The notes: generated by a model from the sequence alone, not told the origin. 64,000 nucleotides of DNA from Gp6-AA40 sp035293405 (GCA_035293405.1 DATDOE010000108.1:1-64000); one strand, 5' to 3'; numbered from the stretch's first letter, positions 10,003-18,686 are shown. A program made the numbers and translations.

Positions 10003-10436
10003 ATCGATTGAGGTGGCGATTGTCTCGGTTGCGGGGTGTGCTGAGACGAGATCAACGCGGAGATCGCAAAGAAGCGCGGAGATACGCGGAGGAGTCACGG
10101 GTGACCGCGCTACGCGCGCCAGGGATCGAGGAGAGACTGCGGTCGCAAACGCGTCGGGCCTCTCTTCGCGCTTGCGATCGCAGCCTCTCCTCGATCCCTG
10201 AGCCGGCCGACGGCAGCCTACGGCCGGAGGCTGCCGTCGGCCGGCGTCACCCGTGGCAGTCAGGGCAGTTCCCTGCGTAACTCGGCCCCTCTGCGTTCCC
10301 TGTGTTTTGTATTTCGGCGTGCCCTGCTTCCAGCAGCCCTTCCCTGTGTACGCGCTCCGTTCTGCCTCAGGTGTTCGCCGGCAGATCGTTGTGCGTTAGG
10401 AGCTCATGGGGTGTTGACGGTTGTAAAGTACGACTC
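10003..10436. other. 434-bp intergenic region, palindrome-rich
   Basis: No gene is seen here. The region holds a short array built on GCGGAGAT/CGCGGAGGAG near 10058-10093, the nested palindrome described at 10096-10255, and an inverted echo of the first array (CCTCTGCGTTCCCTGTG) near 10288-10304. A -10-like TAAAGT at 10424 precedes the cupin gene. Confidence 0.6.
10096..10255. repeat. Nested palindrome with cloverleaf potential
   Basis: Three inverted repeats are nested. The outer pair is CACGGGTGA (10096-10104) with TCACCCGTG (10247-10255). Inside it are a 29-bp imperfect pair (10121-10149 with 10171-10199, 26 of 29 matching) and a perfect 18-bp stem (10202-10219 with 10228-10245, loop ACGGCCGG). 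Either strand could fold as a three-way junction. It could be a MITE-like element with terminal inverted repeats, or a structured RNA; sequence alone does not decide. Confidence 0.7.
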
Positions 10437-10781
10437 GTGGTGAAGATCAGAAATCGAAAGACAGCTGAACACTACCAGTGGGGCGAGGCCTGCGACGGCT
10501 GGCGCCTGCTGGACGGGCTGGATCTGGCCGTGATCCAGGAACGCATTCCGCCCGGTGCCGGCGAGGTCAGGCACTTCCATCGCCATGCCCGGCAGTTCTT
10601 CTACGTGCTCACCGGGCATGTGCTGTTCGACATCGGCGACGAGGCGATCAGCGTGGGACCCGGAGATGGGGTCGAGGTCGCGCCGCTGCAACTGCACCGG
10701 GTTCGCAACGTCTCTGACGCCGACGCCGTCTTTCTCGTCGTCTCGTCGCCGTCCACCAGAAGTGACCGGGAGAACACATGA
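10437..10781 (+). CDS. Small cupin-domain protein
   Basis: About 114 residues forming a single cupin barrel. Metal-binding-type motif 1 is GEVRHFHRHARQFFYVLTG (two His plus following residues) and motif 2 is GPGDGVEVAPLQLHRVRN. Starts are adjacent GTG codons at 10437 and 10440. A -10-like TAAAGT ends 7 nt before the first, which suggests a leaderless transcript. The stop overlaps the ATG of the cyclase-family gene, so they are coupled. Function is unknown; such cupins act as small binding or isomerase modules. Confidence 0.8.
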   Translation: MVKIRNRKTAEHYQWGEACDGWRLLDGLDLAVIQERIPPGAGEVRHFHRHARQFFYVLTGHVLFDIGDEAISVGPGDGVEVAPLQLHRVRNVSDADAVFLVVSSPSTRSDRENT

Positions 10782-11761
10782 GATCGCTGCTGATTGGGTC
10801 CCTGTGCGGCTTCCTGCTCATCGCGTTCCTCGCGGGGAAGAGGACGTCGGCGCAGAGCGGCAGCTCGAGGGCGGTCACCGACGCCCAATACGAGCGATGG
10901 AAGAAGGAGCTCTCGAACTGGGGGCGTTGGGGCAAGGACGATCAGGTGGGGGCCCTGAATCTGATCACCCCGGCCAAGCGCCGGCAGGCCGCGGCGCTGG
11001 TGAAGGACGGCGTCTCCGTGTCGCTGGCCGCGGATGCAGACACGACCAAGGCGGTCGACAATCCGACGCCCTATGAAGTGACGATGCAGGGGATCGGATC
11101 GGACCGGATCGCGGTGAGCTATCACGGCATCGCGCACACGCATCTCGATTCGCTGGCGCACATCAACGAGCGCGGCGTGTTCTACAACGGCTACACCCCG
11201 GACGCTGACGCCGTCGTCAAGCAAGGTCATCAGAAGAACTCCATCCACAACGTCAAGGACGGCGTGTTCACCCGCGGTATCCTGATCGACATCCCGCGGC
11301 TGAAGGGTGTGCCGTACCTCGAACCGGGTACACCCATCTACGTGGAAGACCTCGAGGCGTGGGAGAAGCAGACGGGCGTGAAAGTATCGGCGGGCGACGC
11401 GCTGTTCGTGCGCACGGGCGTGTGGGCACGCCGTGCCGCGCTCGGGCCCTGGCTTCGCGGCAGGGCCGAGGGCGGGCGATCGGCTGGCCTCGATCCCTCG
11501 GTCATCCCGTGGCTCAAGCAGCGCGACATCGCGCTGCTCGGAAGCGACCACCCGCAGTACGTCTCGCCCGGTAGCCCGCGAGGCGCGGTCCACGACTTCG
11601 CGCTCGTCTATCTGGGCGTACACCTGTTCGACAACTGCGATCTCGAAGCGCTCGCCGCCGCCGCGGCCGCGCGGAAGCGATGGGAGTTCCTCCTCACCGC
11701 CGCGCCGTTGCCGATTCGTGGCGGTACCGGGTCGCCGCTCAATCCCATCGCGACGTTTTGA
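10778..11761 (+). CDS. Exported cyclase-family metal hydrolase
   Basis: A 327-residue protein of the cyclase / kynurenine-formamidase-like superfamily. It has an N-terminal hydrophobic signal (LLIGSLCGFLLIAFLAG) and the metal-binding motif HTHLDSLAH (about 124-132), with further conserved regions TRGILIDIPRL and GDALFVRTG. The substrate is unknown; relatives hydrolyse aryl formamides or cyclic amides. It is coupled to the upstream cupin gene through an ATGA overlap. Confidence 0.85.
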   Translation: MRSLLIGSLCGFLLIAFLAGKRTSAQSGSSRAVTDAQYERWKKELSNWGRWGKDDQVGALNLITPAKRRQAAALVKDGVSVSLAADADTTKAVDNPTPYEVTMQGIGSDRIAVSYHGIAHTHLDSLAHINERGVFYNGYTPDADAVVKQGHQKNSIHNVKDGVFTRGILIDIPRLKGVPYLEPGTPIYVEDLEAWEKQTGVKVSAGDALFVRTGVWARRAALGPWLRGRAEGGRSAGLDPSVIPWLKQRDIALLGSDHPQYVSPGSPRGAVHDFALVYLGVHLFDNCDLEALAAAAAARKRWEFLLTAAPLPIRGGTGSPLNPIATF

Positions 11762-11774
11762 GGACGCGGCTCAC

Positions 11775-12131
11775 ATGACGTCGGCCGAACAGACGCTGAA
11801 GAAGCTCCGCGGGCTCTGCCTGTCGTTTCCCGAAGCCAGCGAGGCCTCATCGTGGGGGCATCCGAATTTCAAGGCTGGGAAAAAGATGTTCGTTGCGTTC
11901 GAGCCCGTCAAAGGACGGCCGTCCATGGCCTTCCGCCTCGATCCGGATGACGTCGACCGGCTGCTCCGCCGCAAACAGTTCTTCGTGACGCCGTACGGGC
12001 GCGGCCAGTGGGTGAGCCTGTGGGCCGATTCGCCACTCGATTGGCGCGCGGTCGAGGATCTGATTGACCGCAGCTATCGCGTCGTCGCGCTCAAGCGCAT
12101 GCTGACCGCACTGGAAGCCCGGAACGCGTGA
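11775..12131 (+). CDS. MmcQ/YjbR family protein
   Basis: A 118-residue protein with the CyaY-like fold of the MmcQ/YjbR family. Visible features are SFPEASEASSWGHPNFKAGKKMF near the N-terminus and WVSLWADSPLDWRAVEDLIDRSYRVVA at the C-terminus. These proteins are suggested to bind DNA, but the biochemical role is unknown. The ATG at 11775 lies 13 bp after the cyclase gene stop. Confidence 0.85.
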   Translation: MTSAEQTLKKLRGLCLSFPEASEASSWGHPNFKAGKKMFVAFEPVKGRPSMAFRLDPDDVDRLLRRKQFFVTPYGRGQWVSLWADSPLDWRAVEDLIDRSYRVVALKRMLTALEARNA

Positions 12132-12146
12132 ACGGAGGTTGAACCC

Positions 12147-12641
12147 ATGCGATACATGTTGTTGACTCCTGCGGACCAGGAAGCCCTGCTCAAAGATCTC
12201 AGCGCCATGCCGGACCTCGTCTCGGACGTCTTTGCCGGACTGTCACAGGAGGAGGCGCGTCTCGGTGGAGCCGAAGGGCTCTCGCCGGTCGAGCAGTGCT
12301 GGCACCTCGCCGATCTCGAACGAGAGGGCTATGGCGTCCGGATTCAGCGGTTGCTGACGGAGGACAATCCCACGCTCGCCGACTTCGACGGCGCCCGGAT
12401 TGCCCGGGAGCGCGACTACAAGTCGTTGTCGCTCGCGGACGGCATCAGCGCATTTCGCCGTGCGCGAGCCGACAACCTAGCGGCGCTACGCGCCCTGTCG
12501 GATGCCGCCTGGGAACGGCGCGGCACGCAGGAAGGTGTGGGCTCGATCGGGCTCTGTGACGTGCCCGCCATGATGACCCAGCACGATGCCGCGCATCGTG
12601 GTGAGATCGAAGACTGGGTGAACGACTACAGGAAGAGATAA
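12147..12641 (+). CDS. DinB-family four-helix protein
   Basis: A 164-residue DinB/YfiT-type four-helix bundle. It retains the metal-ligand His pattern of the family: WHLADLEREGYG (about 51-62) and HDAAHRGEIEDW near the C-terminus. Relatives include thiol-dependent transferases such as bacillithiol transferases; the substrate here is unknown. It ends the plus-strand run that begins at the cupin gene, and its 3' end overlaps the convergent carrier gene by 16 bp. Confidence 0.85.
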   Translation: MRYMLLTPADQEALLKDLSAMPDLVSDVFAGLSQEEARLGGAEGLSPVEQCWHLADLEREGYGVRIQRLLTEDNPTLADFDGARIARERDYKSLSLADGISAFRRARADNLAALRALSDAAWERRGTQEGVGSIGLCDVPAMMTQHDAAHRGEIEDWVNDYRKR

Positions 12642-13864
12642 CAGCCGACCGCGCCGACGATGGTCATCGACAGGCCCCACGCGAGCAGCTTGTTGTAGGT
12701 CGGCCGCACCGCGGCCGGGTCGGAGATGCCGGCCAGGCACATCGCGCCGGTCGTTGAGAGCGGCGACATGTCCACGAGGTGCGCGCCGACGTTCATCGAC
12801 GTGGCGACCGCGTACGGGTCCCCTCCCAGGCGGGCGATCAGGCCGGGTACCGTGGGGAGAAACGCGGGCAAGACGACTCCGGACGTGCTGCTGTAGACCG
12901 AGATGACGCCGGTGACGAAGGCGATCACGCCGGTGAGCGATCCGGGAGTGGCGATCTTCGACAGCAGCTCGGTGAACAGGTTCAGCCCGCCGGTTTTCTC
13001 CAGCAACGCCACGAGCACGCTCACGCCGCTGACCATGAGGATCGGCGTCCACGGCATCTTTCGAATCGCCTGATCGTGATCGGCAACCCGCACCGCTGCC
13101 AGCACCACGGCGCCGGCGAAGGCCGCCATGCCGATGTTGGCGTTGAAGAACAGCACCGCCGTCAACACGCACAGGATGGCCAGGATCGTGACCCAGTGTG
13201 ACGTGGTGAATTGCGTCTCCGCCGCCGGCTCCGTCTCGCCCGCGCCCTGGAACCGGTTCTTGAACAGGCGCCACCCGCCAAAGAGGAAGTAGCCGGCGAA
13301 GGCCACGATGGCGTGGGCGATCAGATTCAACACGTACGTGCGCCATTCGTAGCCGCCAAGCCCGATCTTGTCCATCAGGCCGGTCACGATGATGCCCGTG
13401 GGCGCGAACGGTGACAGCGATCCCGACTGCGCGCCGTTGCCGACCATGATCGCCATCAGGAACGGCGGAATGGCCGCGCGGGTGCCCACCGCCATCGCCA
13501 TCGGTGCGAGCATGGCCGCCGTGGCCACGTTCCCGGGGCCCAGCGACGCGATCAGACACGCCAGCCCGAAGAACATGACCGGCACGAGCCCGGTGTTGCC
13601 GCGGCAGATCCGGACGGCGGCGTGCGCCACGCGATCGAGCGTGCCGTTCAACTGCGCCTGCGTGAAGAGCAGCGTCACCCCGGCGAGCGTGAGGAACAGC
13701 TGGACGGGGAATCCGCTCAGGACGTCGTTGAGGCTCATTCCGCCCAGATAGACGCCGACGATCCACGCCAGCGCGAGGCCGAGGACGCCGACGTTGAGCT
13801 GACTGAAGCAGCTCACGATCATCGCGACGACGAGCGCACCGAGGGAGAGCCAGGCGAGAGTCAT
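12626..13864 (-). CDS. MatC-like dicarboxylate carrier / SLC13-type membrane protein
   Basis: A 412-residue integral membrane protein with about eleven to twelve hydrophobic segments. The N-terminal half resembles the dicarboxylate carrier MatC N-domain, with FGLACLIASLGPGNVATAAM and NGAQSGSLSPFAPTGIIV as conserved elements. It ends with NVGAHLVDMSPLSTTGAMCL, the second Ser/Thr-Gly substrate motif typical of ion-transporter superfamily members. A role in organic-acid uptake would suit the FAD/Fe-S oxidoreductase gene 38 bp upstream, but the substrate is inferred only. Confidence 0.82.
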   Translation of the reverse strand: MTLAWLSLGALVVAMIVSCFSQLNVGVLGLALAWIVGVYLGGMSLNDVLSGFPVQLFLTLAGVTLLFTQAQLNGTLDRVAHAAVRICRGNTGLVPVMFFGLACLIASLGPGNVATAAMLAPMAMAVGTRAAIPPFLMAIMVGNGAQSGSLSPFAPTGIIVTGLMDKIGLGGYEWRTYVLNLIAHAIVAFAGYFLFGGWRLFKNRFQGAGETEPAAETQFTTSHWVTILAILCVLTAVLFFNANIGMAAFAGAVVLAAVRVADHDQAIRKMPWTPILMVSGVSVLVALLEKTGGLNLFTELLSKIATPGSLTGVIAFVTGVISVYSSTSGVVLPAFLPTVPGLIARLGGDPYAVATSMNVGAHLVDMSPLSTTGAMCLAGISDPAAVRPTYNKLLAWGLSMTIVGAVGCYLFL

Positions 13865-13901
13865 GGCAAGTGGAAAAGTGGAAAAGTAAGTGAAAAGTAC
13901 G
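13865..13901. repeat. AGTGGAAA array between the carrier and oxidoreductase genes
   Basis: Tandem AGTGGAAA-type octamers followed by AGTAAGTGAAAAGTA fill the gap between two minus-strand genes. The same array family bounds the four-helix-bundle element at 18090-18686 and recurs at 39994-40132. Confidence 0.7.
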
Positions 13902-16889
13902 TCACGCTTCCGCCAGCAACTGGCGTAACAGGACCGCTGGATGCACTGCGGTCTCGCCGGTGAAGTCGTGAATCTGGTGGCGGCACGACGTGCCGGCGGC
14001 TACGACCACCGTGCCCTCCGGTTTCTGTCGAACGGCGGGGAAGAGCTTCCGTTCGCCGATCGCGCGCGAGACGTCGTAGTGATCGCGTGCGTAGCCGAAC
14101 GACCCCGCCATTCCGCAGCACCCCGCATCGAGATCGACGACGGTGGCGCCTGGAATGTGTGCGAGCAGGGCCTTCGAGGGCGCCACCAGCCCCATCGATT
14201 TCTGGTGACAGTGTCCGTGCAGGAGGATGGTCTTCGGCCCCGGCGACAGATTGAGCCGTGGCGCGGCGGAGGTCATGAATTGTTCGAAGAGCACGCTGGC
14301 CCCGGCGACGACTTCAGCCTTGCGGCGCGCATCGCCGCGAAGCAGCGCCGGCGCATCCTCGCGCACGGCCGACAGGCAACTGGGCTCACAGAACACCAGC
14401 GGGCGCCCGTTGGCGGCGTCGGCATACAAGGCGTCGGTATTCCGCTCCGCCATCTCACGAGCGGTCGAGAGGAGGCCCTTCGAGATCTGAGGACGTCCGC
14501 AGCAGCGGTTGGGCGCCAGCGCCGGACGGAGTCCCGCCGCCACGAGCACGTCGAGAGCGGCCAGGCCGATCTCGGGGTCGTAGTGGTTGGTGAAGGTGTC
14601 GTTGAAGAGGAGTACGTCGGCATGGGCCGCCTGAAGGCGGCCCCCACGATCCTGAGAGTGGCCCGTACGATCGTCGCGGGACGTAGGGGCCGCCTTCAGG
14701 CGGCCCTCAGCGAGGTGCGCCAGCGTGCGCCGCTTGAATTGCGGCAACCGCCGCCGGCGATCGATGCCGAGGATGCGCTCGTTCAGGACGCGTCCCACTC
14801 CGCTGTTGGCCATCCAATTCGACATCGGCGCGAGCCGGCTGCCCCACGTCGCGACCGTGCGCGCATGACCGAGCGCCCGCGCGTGGAGCGGCGTGCCGTG
14901 CCGTTGCCAGTAGTCGGACAGAAACTCGCTCTTGAACCGCGCGACATCGACGCCGACCGGGCACTCGGCCTTGCACGCGCGGCATTCGAGACACAGATCG
15001 AGCGTCTCGTACACCGCTTGATCGCCAAGCCCAGCTTCGCCGAGCCGGCCGGCCATCGTCAGGCGAAGCACGTTCGCGCGGCCGCGCGTCGAGTGCTGCT
15101 CGTCGCGAGTCGCCATGTAGGACGGGCACATGGTGCCTTCGAGTGTCTTGCGACAGGCGCCAAGACCGCTGCACATCTCGACCGCGCCGGCGATACTGCC
15201 TTCGGGATAGTCAAAAAAGGTCGCGATCGTCCGCGTGGAGTACTGCGTGCCGAAGCGAAGGTTGGCAGTCAGCGGCGGGGCATCGACGATCTTGCCCGGG
15301 TTGAAGAGGCCGTTCGGATCGAACGTCCGCTTGATGGTGCGGAAGGCCTGGTAGAGGACCGGGCCGAACATCTTCTCCATGAACGGGCTGCGCACCAGCC
15401 CATCGCCGTGCTCCCCCGAGAGCGCGCCGCCGAACTCGAGGACCAGATCCGACACCTCGTTGGCGATCGCCTCGAATCGTCGGATGCCGGCTTCGGTCTT
15501 CATGTTGATGACCGGCCGCACGTGCAGGCACCCGACTGACGCATGTGCGTAGACGCCGGCTGTAGTCCCGTGCTTGCTGACGATGGCGAGGAAGCGCTCG
15601 ATGTAGTCGCGGAGCCGCTCAGGCGGGACGGCGGTGTCCTCGACGAACGACAGCGACTTGGCATCGTCCTTCATGGCCATCGACAGGCCGAGGCCGGCTT
15701 CGCGCAGGCTCCAGACGCGCGCCTGGGCCGTCAAGTCGATGGCGTGATGATAGCGATAGCCGAACGTGTGATCGCGCAGGTCGCGCTCGAGCGCGTCGAG
15801 CCGCGGCGGCAGGTCCTCGGCGCGATCGGCATAGAGCTCGACGCACAAGAGCGAGGCCGGGTCGCCCTCGATGAAGCTTTGTCGAAGGGCTTCGAGCGCG
15901 GCGCTGTGCCGCGTGTGATCGAGGATGGACTTGTCCATGACCTCGACGGCCGACGGCCCGTGGCGAAGAATGAGCGGCACCGCGGCCAGCGACTCGAGGA
16001 GGCTGGCGAATTGAATCGCCATGACCGCCTTGGCGTTGGGCAGCGGCACGAGATTGACCTTGGCCGACAGCACCACGCCGAGCGTGCCTTCGGAGCCGAC
16101 CATCAGCGTGGCCATGTTGAAGGGCCGATCGGTCTTGATGAACTCGTCGAGGTTGTACCCGCCCACGCGGCGCAGCACCTTGGGAAAGCGCCGCTCGATC
16201 TCGTCGCGGTGCTGCGCGGCGATCTCACTGATCACGCGGTAGCACGCAGACTCGAGTGAGTCACCGGCAGCCTTGGCGCGGACCTGATCTCCAGCGAGCG
16301 GACCGAAGGTGACGACCGATCCGTCAGACAGGACCACTTCCTGTTCGAGGACGTGGTCGATCGTCTTGCCGTAGATCACCGACCGGGCACCGCTCGAATT
16401 GTTGGCCATCATGCCGCCGATGGTGGCGCGGCTGGCGGTGGACACGTCCGGAGCGAACCTGAGTCCGTGAGGCTTGAGCTGCGCGTTCAGCTCGTCGAGC
16501 ACGAGGCCGGGCTCGACGCGCGCCCATCGCTCCGCGACGTTCAGCTCCAGCAGGGAGGTCAGATACTTCGACGTGTCGACGACCAGCCCGGCCCCGATCG
16601 CCTGGCCGGCTTGCGACGTGCCTCCACCGCGCATGGTGATGGGGCAGCGATACTCGGCGCAGATTTCGACAAGTCGCACCAGATCGGTGCGCGATCGCGG
16701 CAGCGCGACGCCGATTGGCTCAATCTGGTAGACGCTGGCGTCCTGGGAGTACAGCGCTCTCGATACCGTGTCGAAACGGACCTCGCCAGCGATCTCCGTC
16801 GCCAGCGCACGCCGCAATCCGGAGACGTCCATCGTACGGACGCCGGCACCCGTGAGCGCCGGTCCGGCGTCCACCTTCAGGAGCGTCAT
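13902..16889 (-). CDS. FAD-linked oxidase fused to Fe-S / CCG domains (D-lactate or glycolate dehydrogenase type)
   Basis: A 995-residue fusion. An FAD-binding PCMH domain (RGGGTSQAGQAIGAGLVVDT, about 87-106) and FAD-oxidase C domain are followed by a two-cluster ferredoxin region (CSGLGACRKTLEGTMCPSYM; CLECRACKAECPVGVD) and a C-terminal CCG-type domain (GHCHQKS, DAGCCGMAGSFGY). This is the layout of single-chain D-2-hydroxyacid dehydrogenases that pass electrons to the quinone pool. Residues about 728-756 are encoded by an inverted pair of palindromes and lie in a linker. The ATG overlaps the upstream aminotransferase stop by 4 bp. Confidence 0.9.
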   Translation of the reverse strand: MTLLKVDAGPALTGAGVRTMDVSGLRRALATEIAGEVRFDTVSRALYSQDASVYQIEPIGVALPRSRTDLVRLVEICAEYRCPITMRGGGTSQAGQAIGAGLVVDTSKYLTSLLELNVAERWARVEPGLVLDELNAQLKPHGLRFAPDVSTASRATIGGMMANNSSGARSVIYGKTIDHVLEQEVVLSDGSVVTFGPLAGDQVRAKAAGDSLESACYRVISEIAAQHRDEIERRFPKVLRRVGGYNLDEFIKTDRPFNMATLMVGSEGTLGVVLSAKVNLVPLPNAKAVMAIQFASLLESLAAVPLILRHGPSAVEVMDKSILDHTRHSAALEALRQSFIEGDPASLLCVELYADRAEDLPPRLDALERDLRDHTFGYRYHHAIDLTAQARVWSLREAGLGLSMAMKDDAKSLSFVEDTAVPPERLRDYIERFLAIVSKHGTTAGVYAHASVGCLHVRPVINMKTEAGIRRFEAIANEVSDLVLEFGGALSGEHGDGLVRSPFMEKMFGPVLYQAFRTIKRTFDPNGLFNPGKIVDAPPLTANLRFGTQYSTRTIATFFDYPEGSIAGAVEMCSGLGACRKTLEGTMCPSYMATRDEQHSTRGRANVLRLTMAGRLGEAGLGDQAVYETLDLCLECRACKAECPVGVDVARFKSEFLSDYWQRHGTPLHARALGHARTVATWGSRLAPMSNWMANSGVGRVLNERILGIDRRRRLPQFKRRTLAHLAEGRLKAAPTSRDDRTGHSQDRGGRLQAAHADVLLFNDTFTNHYDPEIGLAALDVLVAAGLRPALAPNRCCGRPQISKGLLSTAREMAERNTDALYADAANGRPLVFCEPSCLSAVREDAPALLRGDARRKAEVVAGASVLFEQFMTSAAPRLNLSPGPKTILLHGHCHQKSMGLVAPSKALLAHIPGATVVDLDAGCCGMAGSFGYARDHYDVSRAIGERKLFPAVRQKPEGTVVVAAGTSCRHQIHDFTGETAVHPAVLLRQLLAEA
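14624..14706. repeat. Inverted pair of GTAG/REP-like palindromes inside a coding gene
   Basis: GGGCCGCCTGAAGGCGGCCC followed by CCCAC (from 14624) and its inverted partner GTAGGGGCCGCC... (14683-14706) flank about 34 bp. Each arm is itself a 9-bp-stem hairpin. On the coding strand the pair is read as GRLKAAPT ... GGRLQAA without breaking the frame. Near-identical pairs or singles lie at 29108, 32379 and 61578. Confidence 0.85.
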
Positions 16890-18124
16890 AGTGCGCTGAG
16901 CCCGTCGCGCAGCAGGGTCAGGCCGCGGGCGAGGGTGTCGCCACCGCTGGCGAACGAGACGCGAAGCGTGCCTTCGCCCCCCGGCCCATAGGCGGAGCCG
17001 TGCACCACGGCGACTCCGGAGTCGTGCAACAGTCGCCGCCGAATCTCGTCGGACGGAATCCCGGTCTCGCGCGCGTCAACCATCGCGAAGAACCCGCCTT
17101 CGGGGGGAAGTACCTTGACGCGATTCATCGACCCGAGCGACTCGAGGACGACCTGACGCCGTCGCGTGTACTCCTGATGCATCTCGACGACACACTCCTG
17201 CGACCCGGTCAGTGCGACGGCCGCGGCGTCCTGCACGAATGTCGCTGGACCGCGACTGGACTGCTGCAGCGCGAGGAACATGCTCTGGATGATGGGGGCG
17301 GGAGCGGCGCAGTAGCCCAGCCGCCATCCGGTCATCGCATAGGTCTTCGACAGGCTGTTGATGACCACGGTTCGCGCGCGCACGTCGGGCGACAGCGTGG
17401 CGGGAGAGATGTGGCGGCAGCCGTCGTAGGTGATGGCCTCGTAGATCTCGTCGCTGATGAGGACCAGGTTGCGCCGTACGACGAGGTCGGCAATCGCGCG
17501 CAGCTCGTCTTCCCGAAACACCGTGCCAACCGGGTTCCACGGGGTGTTCAGCAACAGCACGCGTGAGGCCGGCGTCAGCGCCGCGGCAATGGCCTCCGCC
17601 GTGACGACGAACCGGCCGCGCTCGATCGTGGATCGGACCGACCTGATGCGGCCGCCGCAGAGCAGGATGGGGGACTGGTACGCGTCGTAGATGGGGTCCG
17701 GCAGCAGGACCTCGTCTCCCTCGTCGATCAGAGCCGTCAACGCCGCGTGGATTCCGAGGGTCGCGCCCGTCGTGACCAGGATCTCCGAGCCCGGGTCGTA
17801 GGACAGGCCGTTGTCGCGTGCGAGCTTGGTCGCCACCGCCTCGCGCAGCACCAGCTCGCCGCGATTGTCCGGATATCGCGTCCGTCCCGCTTTCATCGCC
17901 CGCACCGCGGCCTCGACAATGTGCGGGGATGTCTCGAAGTCCGGCTCGCCACGCATCAGCGAGACGACGGTCTGTCCCCGGGCCTGCGCCTGGCGGATGT
18001 CGGCCAGGATCGAGTTCACGGCGGTCGGTTTGAGGATGGCGGAGCGGCGGGAGGACTGGATGGTGGACAGAGCGGGGAAGTGTACCGCGAAAGTGGAAAA
18101 GTGGAAAAGTGGAAGAAGTGGCAA
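16886..18124 (-). CDS. Class I/II aminotransferase (aspartate-aminotransferase type)
   Basis: A fold-type I PLP aminotransferase. The PLP lysine lies in INSLSKTYAMTGWRLGYCAA, the substrate-binding Asn in LLNTPWNPVGTV, and the cofactor Asp/Tyr in LISDEIYEAITYDG. The specific amino-acid substrate is not determined. The first in-frame start is a TTG at 18124 inside an A/G-rich repeat array, so residues 1-13 (LPLFHFSTF-like) are repeat-derived. The true start may be an unusual CTG at 18070, or the repeat is really translated. It is coupled to the FAD/Fe-S gene. Confidence 0.9.
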   Translation of the reverse strand: MPLLPLFHFSTFAVHFPALSTIQSSRRSAILKPTAVNSILADIRQAQARGQTVVSLMRGEPDFETSPHIVEAAVRAMKAGRTRYPDNRGELVLREAVATKLARDNGLSYDPGSEILVTTGATLGIHAALTALIDEGDEVLLPDPIYDAYQSPILLCGGRIRSVRSTIERGRFVVTAEAIAAALTPASRVLLLNTPWNPVGTVFREDELRAIADLVVRRNLVLISDEIYEAITYDGCRHISPATLSPDVRARTVVINSLSKTYAMTGWRLGYCAAPAPIIQSMFLALQQSSRGPATFVQDAAAVALTGSQECVVEMHQEYTRRRQVVLESLGSMNRVKVLPPEGGFFAMVDARETGIPSDEIRRRLLHDSGVAVVHGSAYGPGGEGTLRVSFASGGDTLARGLTLLRDGLSAL

Positions 18125-18686
18125 AGTAAGTGGAAAAGTAAGTGGAAAAGTACAACCGGGTGATTCGCGGCAACGAGCGGCTTCGCGGCAACTAGCTCCT
18201 GGGGGAGCCTTTCAGCCGCTCTGTATTCTTGCGGGCGGTACTGACGGCCCTGGCGAAGATGCTCGCCAGTTCTCGCGCTTCCTGAATCAGCGGTGCGTCG
18301 TCGCGGATGCGGCCATCGCGGAGGAACTCCAGATGGTCGACGCATTCGTCCGCTTCTTCGAACACAGTCCCGAGCTTCGCCTGGAACTCCGCACGCGAGC
18401 GTCCCCGTCGAGCGGCGCGGTAATTGGAGCGCATTGCGCAGGCCGCCCGCCGCAGTTGCCCGCCGGTTTCTTGAGCCTCCTTCGTGTCAGGGAGAGAGCG
18501 AACCAGCTTGAGAACGGCAAGCGCAAAGAGGCGAGTTCGCTCGGTGAGATCTCGAGGAGGCATGGCCCTCGACGCTGCAGGGCGTATGCCGTGTGATTTC
18601 GGGTGAAATCGGGGCGTAGCGAAGCAGCTCGTTGCACTTTCTCCTTACTTTTCCACTTTTCAACTTTTCAACTTTTCCACTTTCTC
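18090..18686. mobile_element. IVS-like element: four-helix-bundle gene between inverted repeats
   Basis: The left boundary is an AGTGGAAAAG-type array (18090-18152) followed by GCAACGAGCGGCTTCGC (18170-18186). The right boundary is the reverse complement: GCGAAGCAGCTCGTTGC (18619-18635, 16 of 17 paired) then CTTTTCCACTTTTC-type arrays (18637-18686). Between them is only the four-helix-bundle gene. A transcript across it could fold into a long A/G:U/C stem with the gene in the loop, as in 23S rRNA intervening sequences. Flanking genes on both sides read into the repeats. Mobility is inferred. Confidence 0.55.
18192..18563 (-). CDS. Four-helix bundle protein (23S rRNA intervening-sequence / bAvd-like family)
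   Basis: A 123-residue all-helical protein of the S23/IVP four-helix-bundle family. Family marks are the helix with LRRAACAMRSNYRAARRGRS (about 38-57) followed by AEFQAKLGTVFEEADECVDHLEFL (about 58-81). Members occur inside intervening sequences of 23S rRNA genes, as Avd in diversity-generating retroelements, and as scattered orphan genes of unknown function. The protein is basic and could bind RNA. It is the only gene inside the inverted repeats of 18090-18686. No reverse transcriptase or variable repeat is seen nearby. Confidence 0.88.
   Translation of the reverse strand: MPPRDLTERTRLFALAVLKLVRSLPDTKEAQETGGQLRRAACAMRSNYRAARRGRSRAEFQAKLGTVFEEADECVDHLEFLRDGRIRDDAPLIQEARELASIFARAVSTARKNTERLKGSPRS

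Noticed and set aside
18192..18563. Diversity-generating retroelement around the Avd-like gene
   Set aside because: There is no reverse transcriptase and no template/variable repeat pair nearby.
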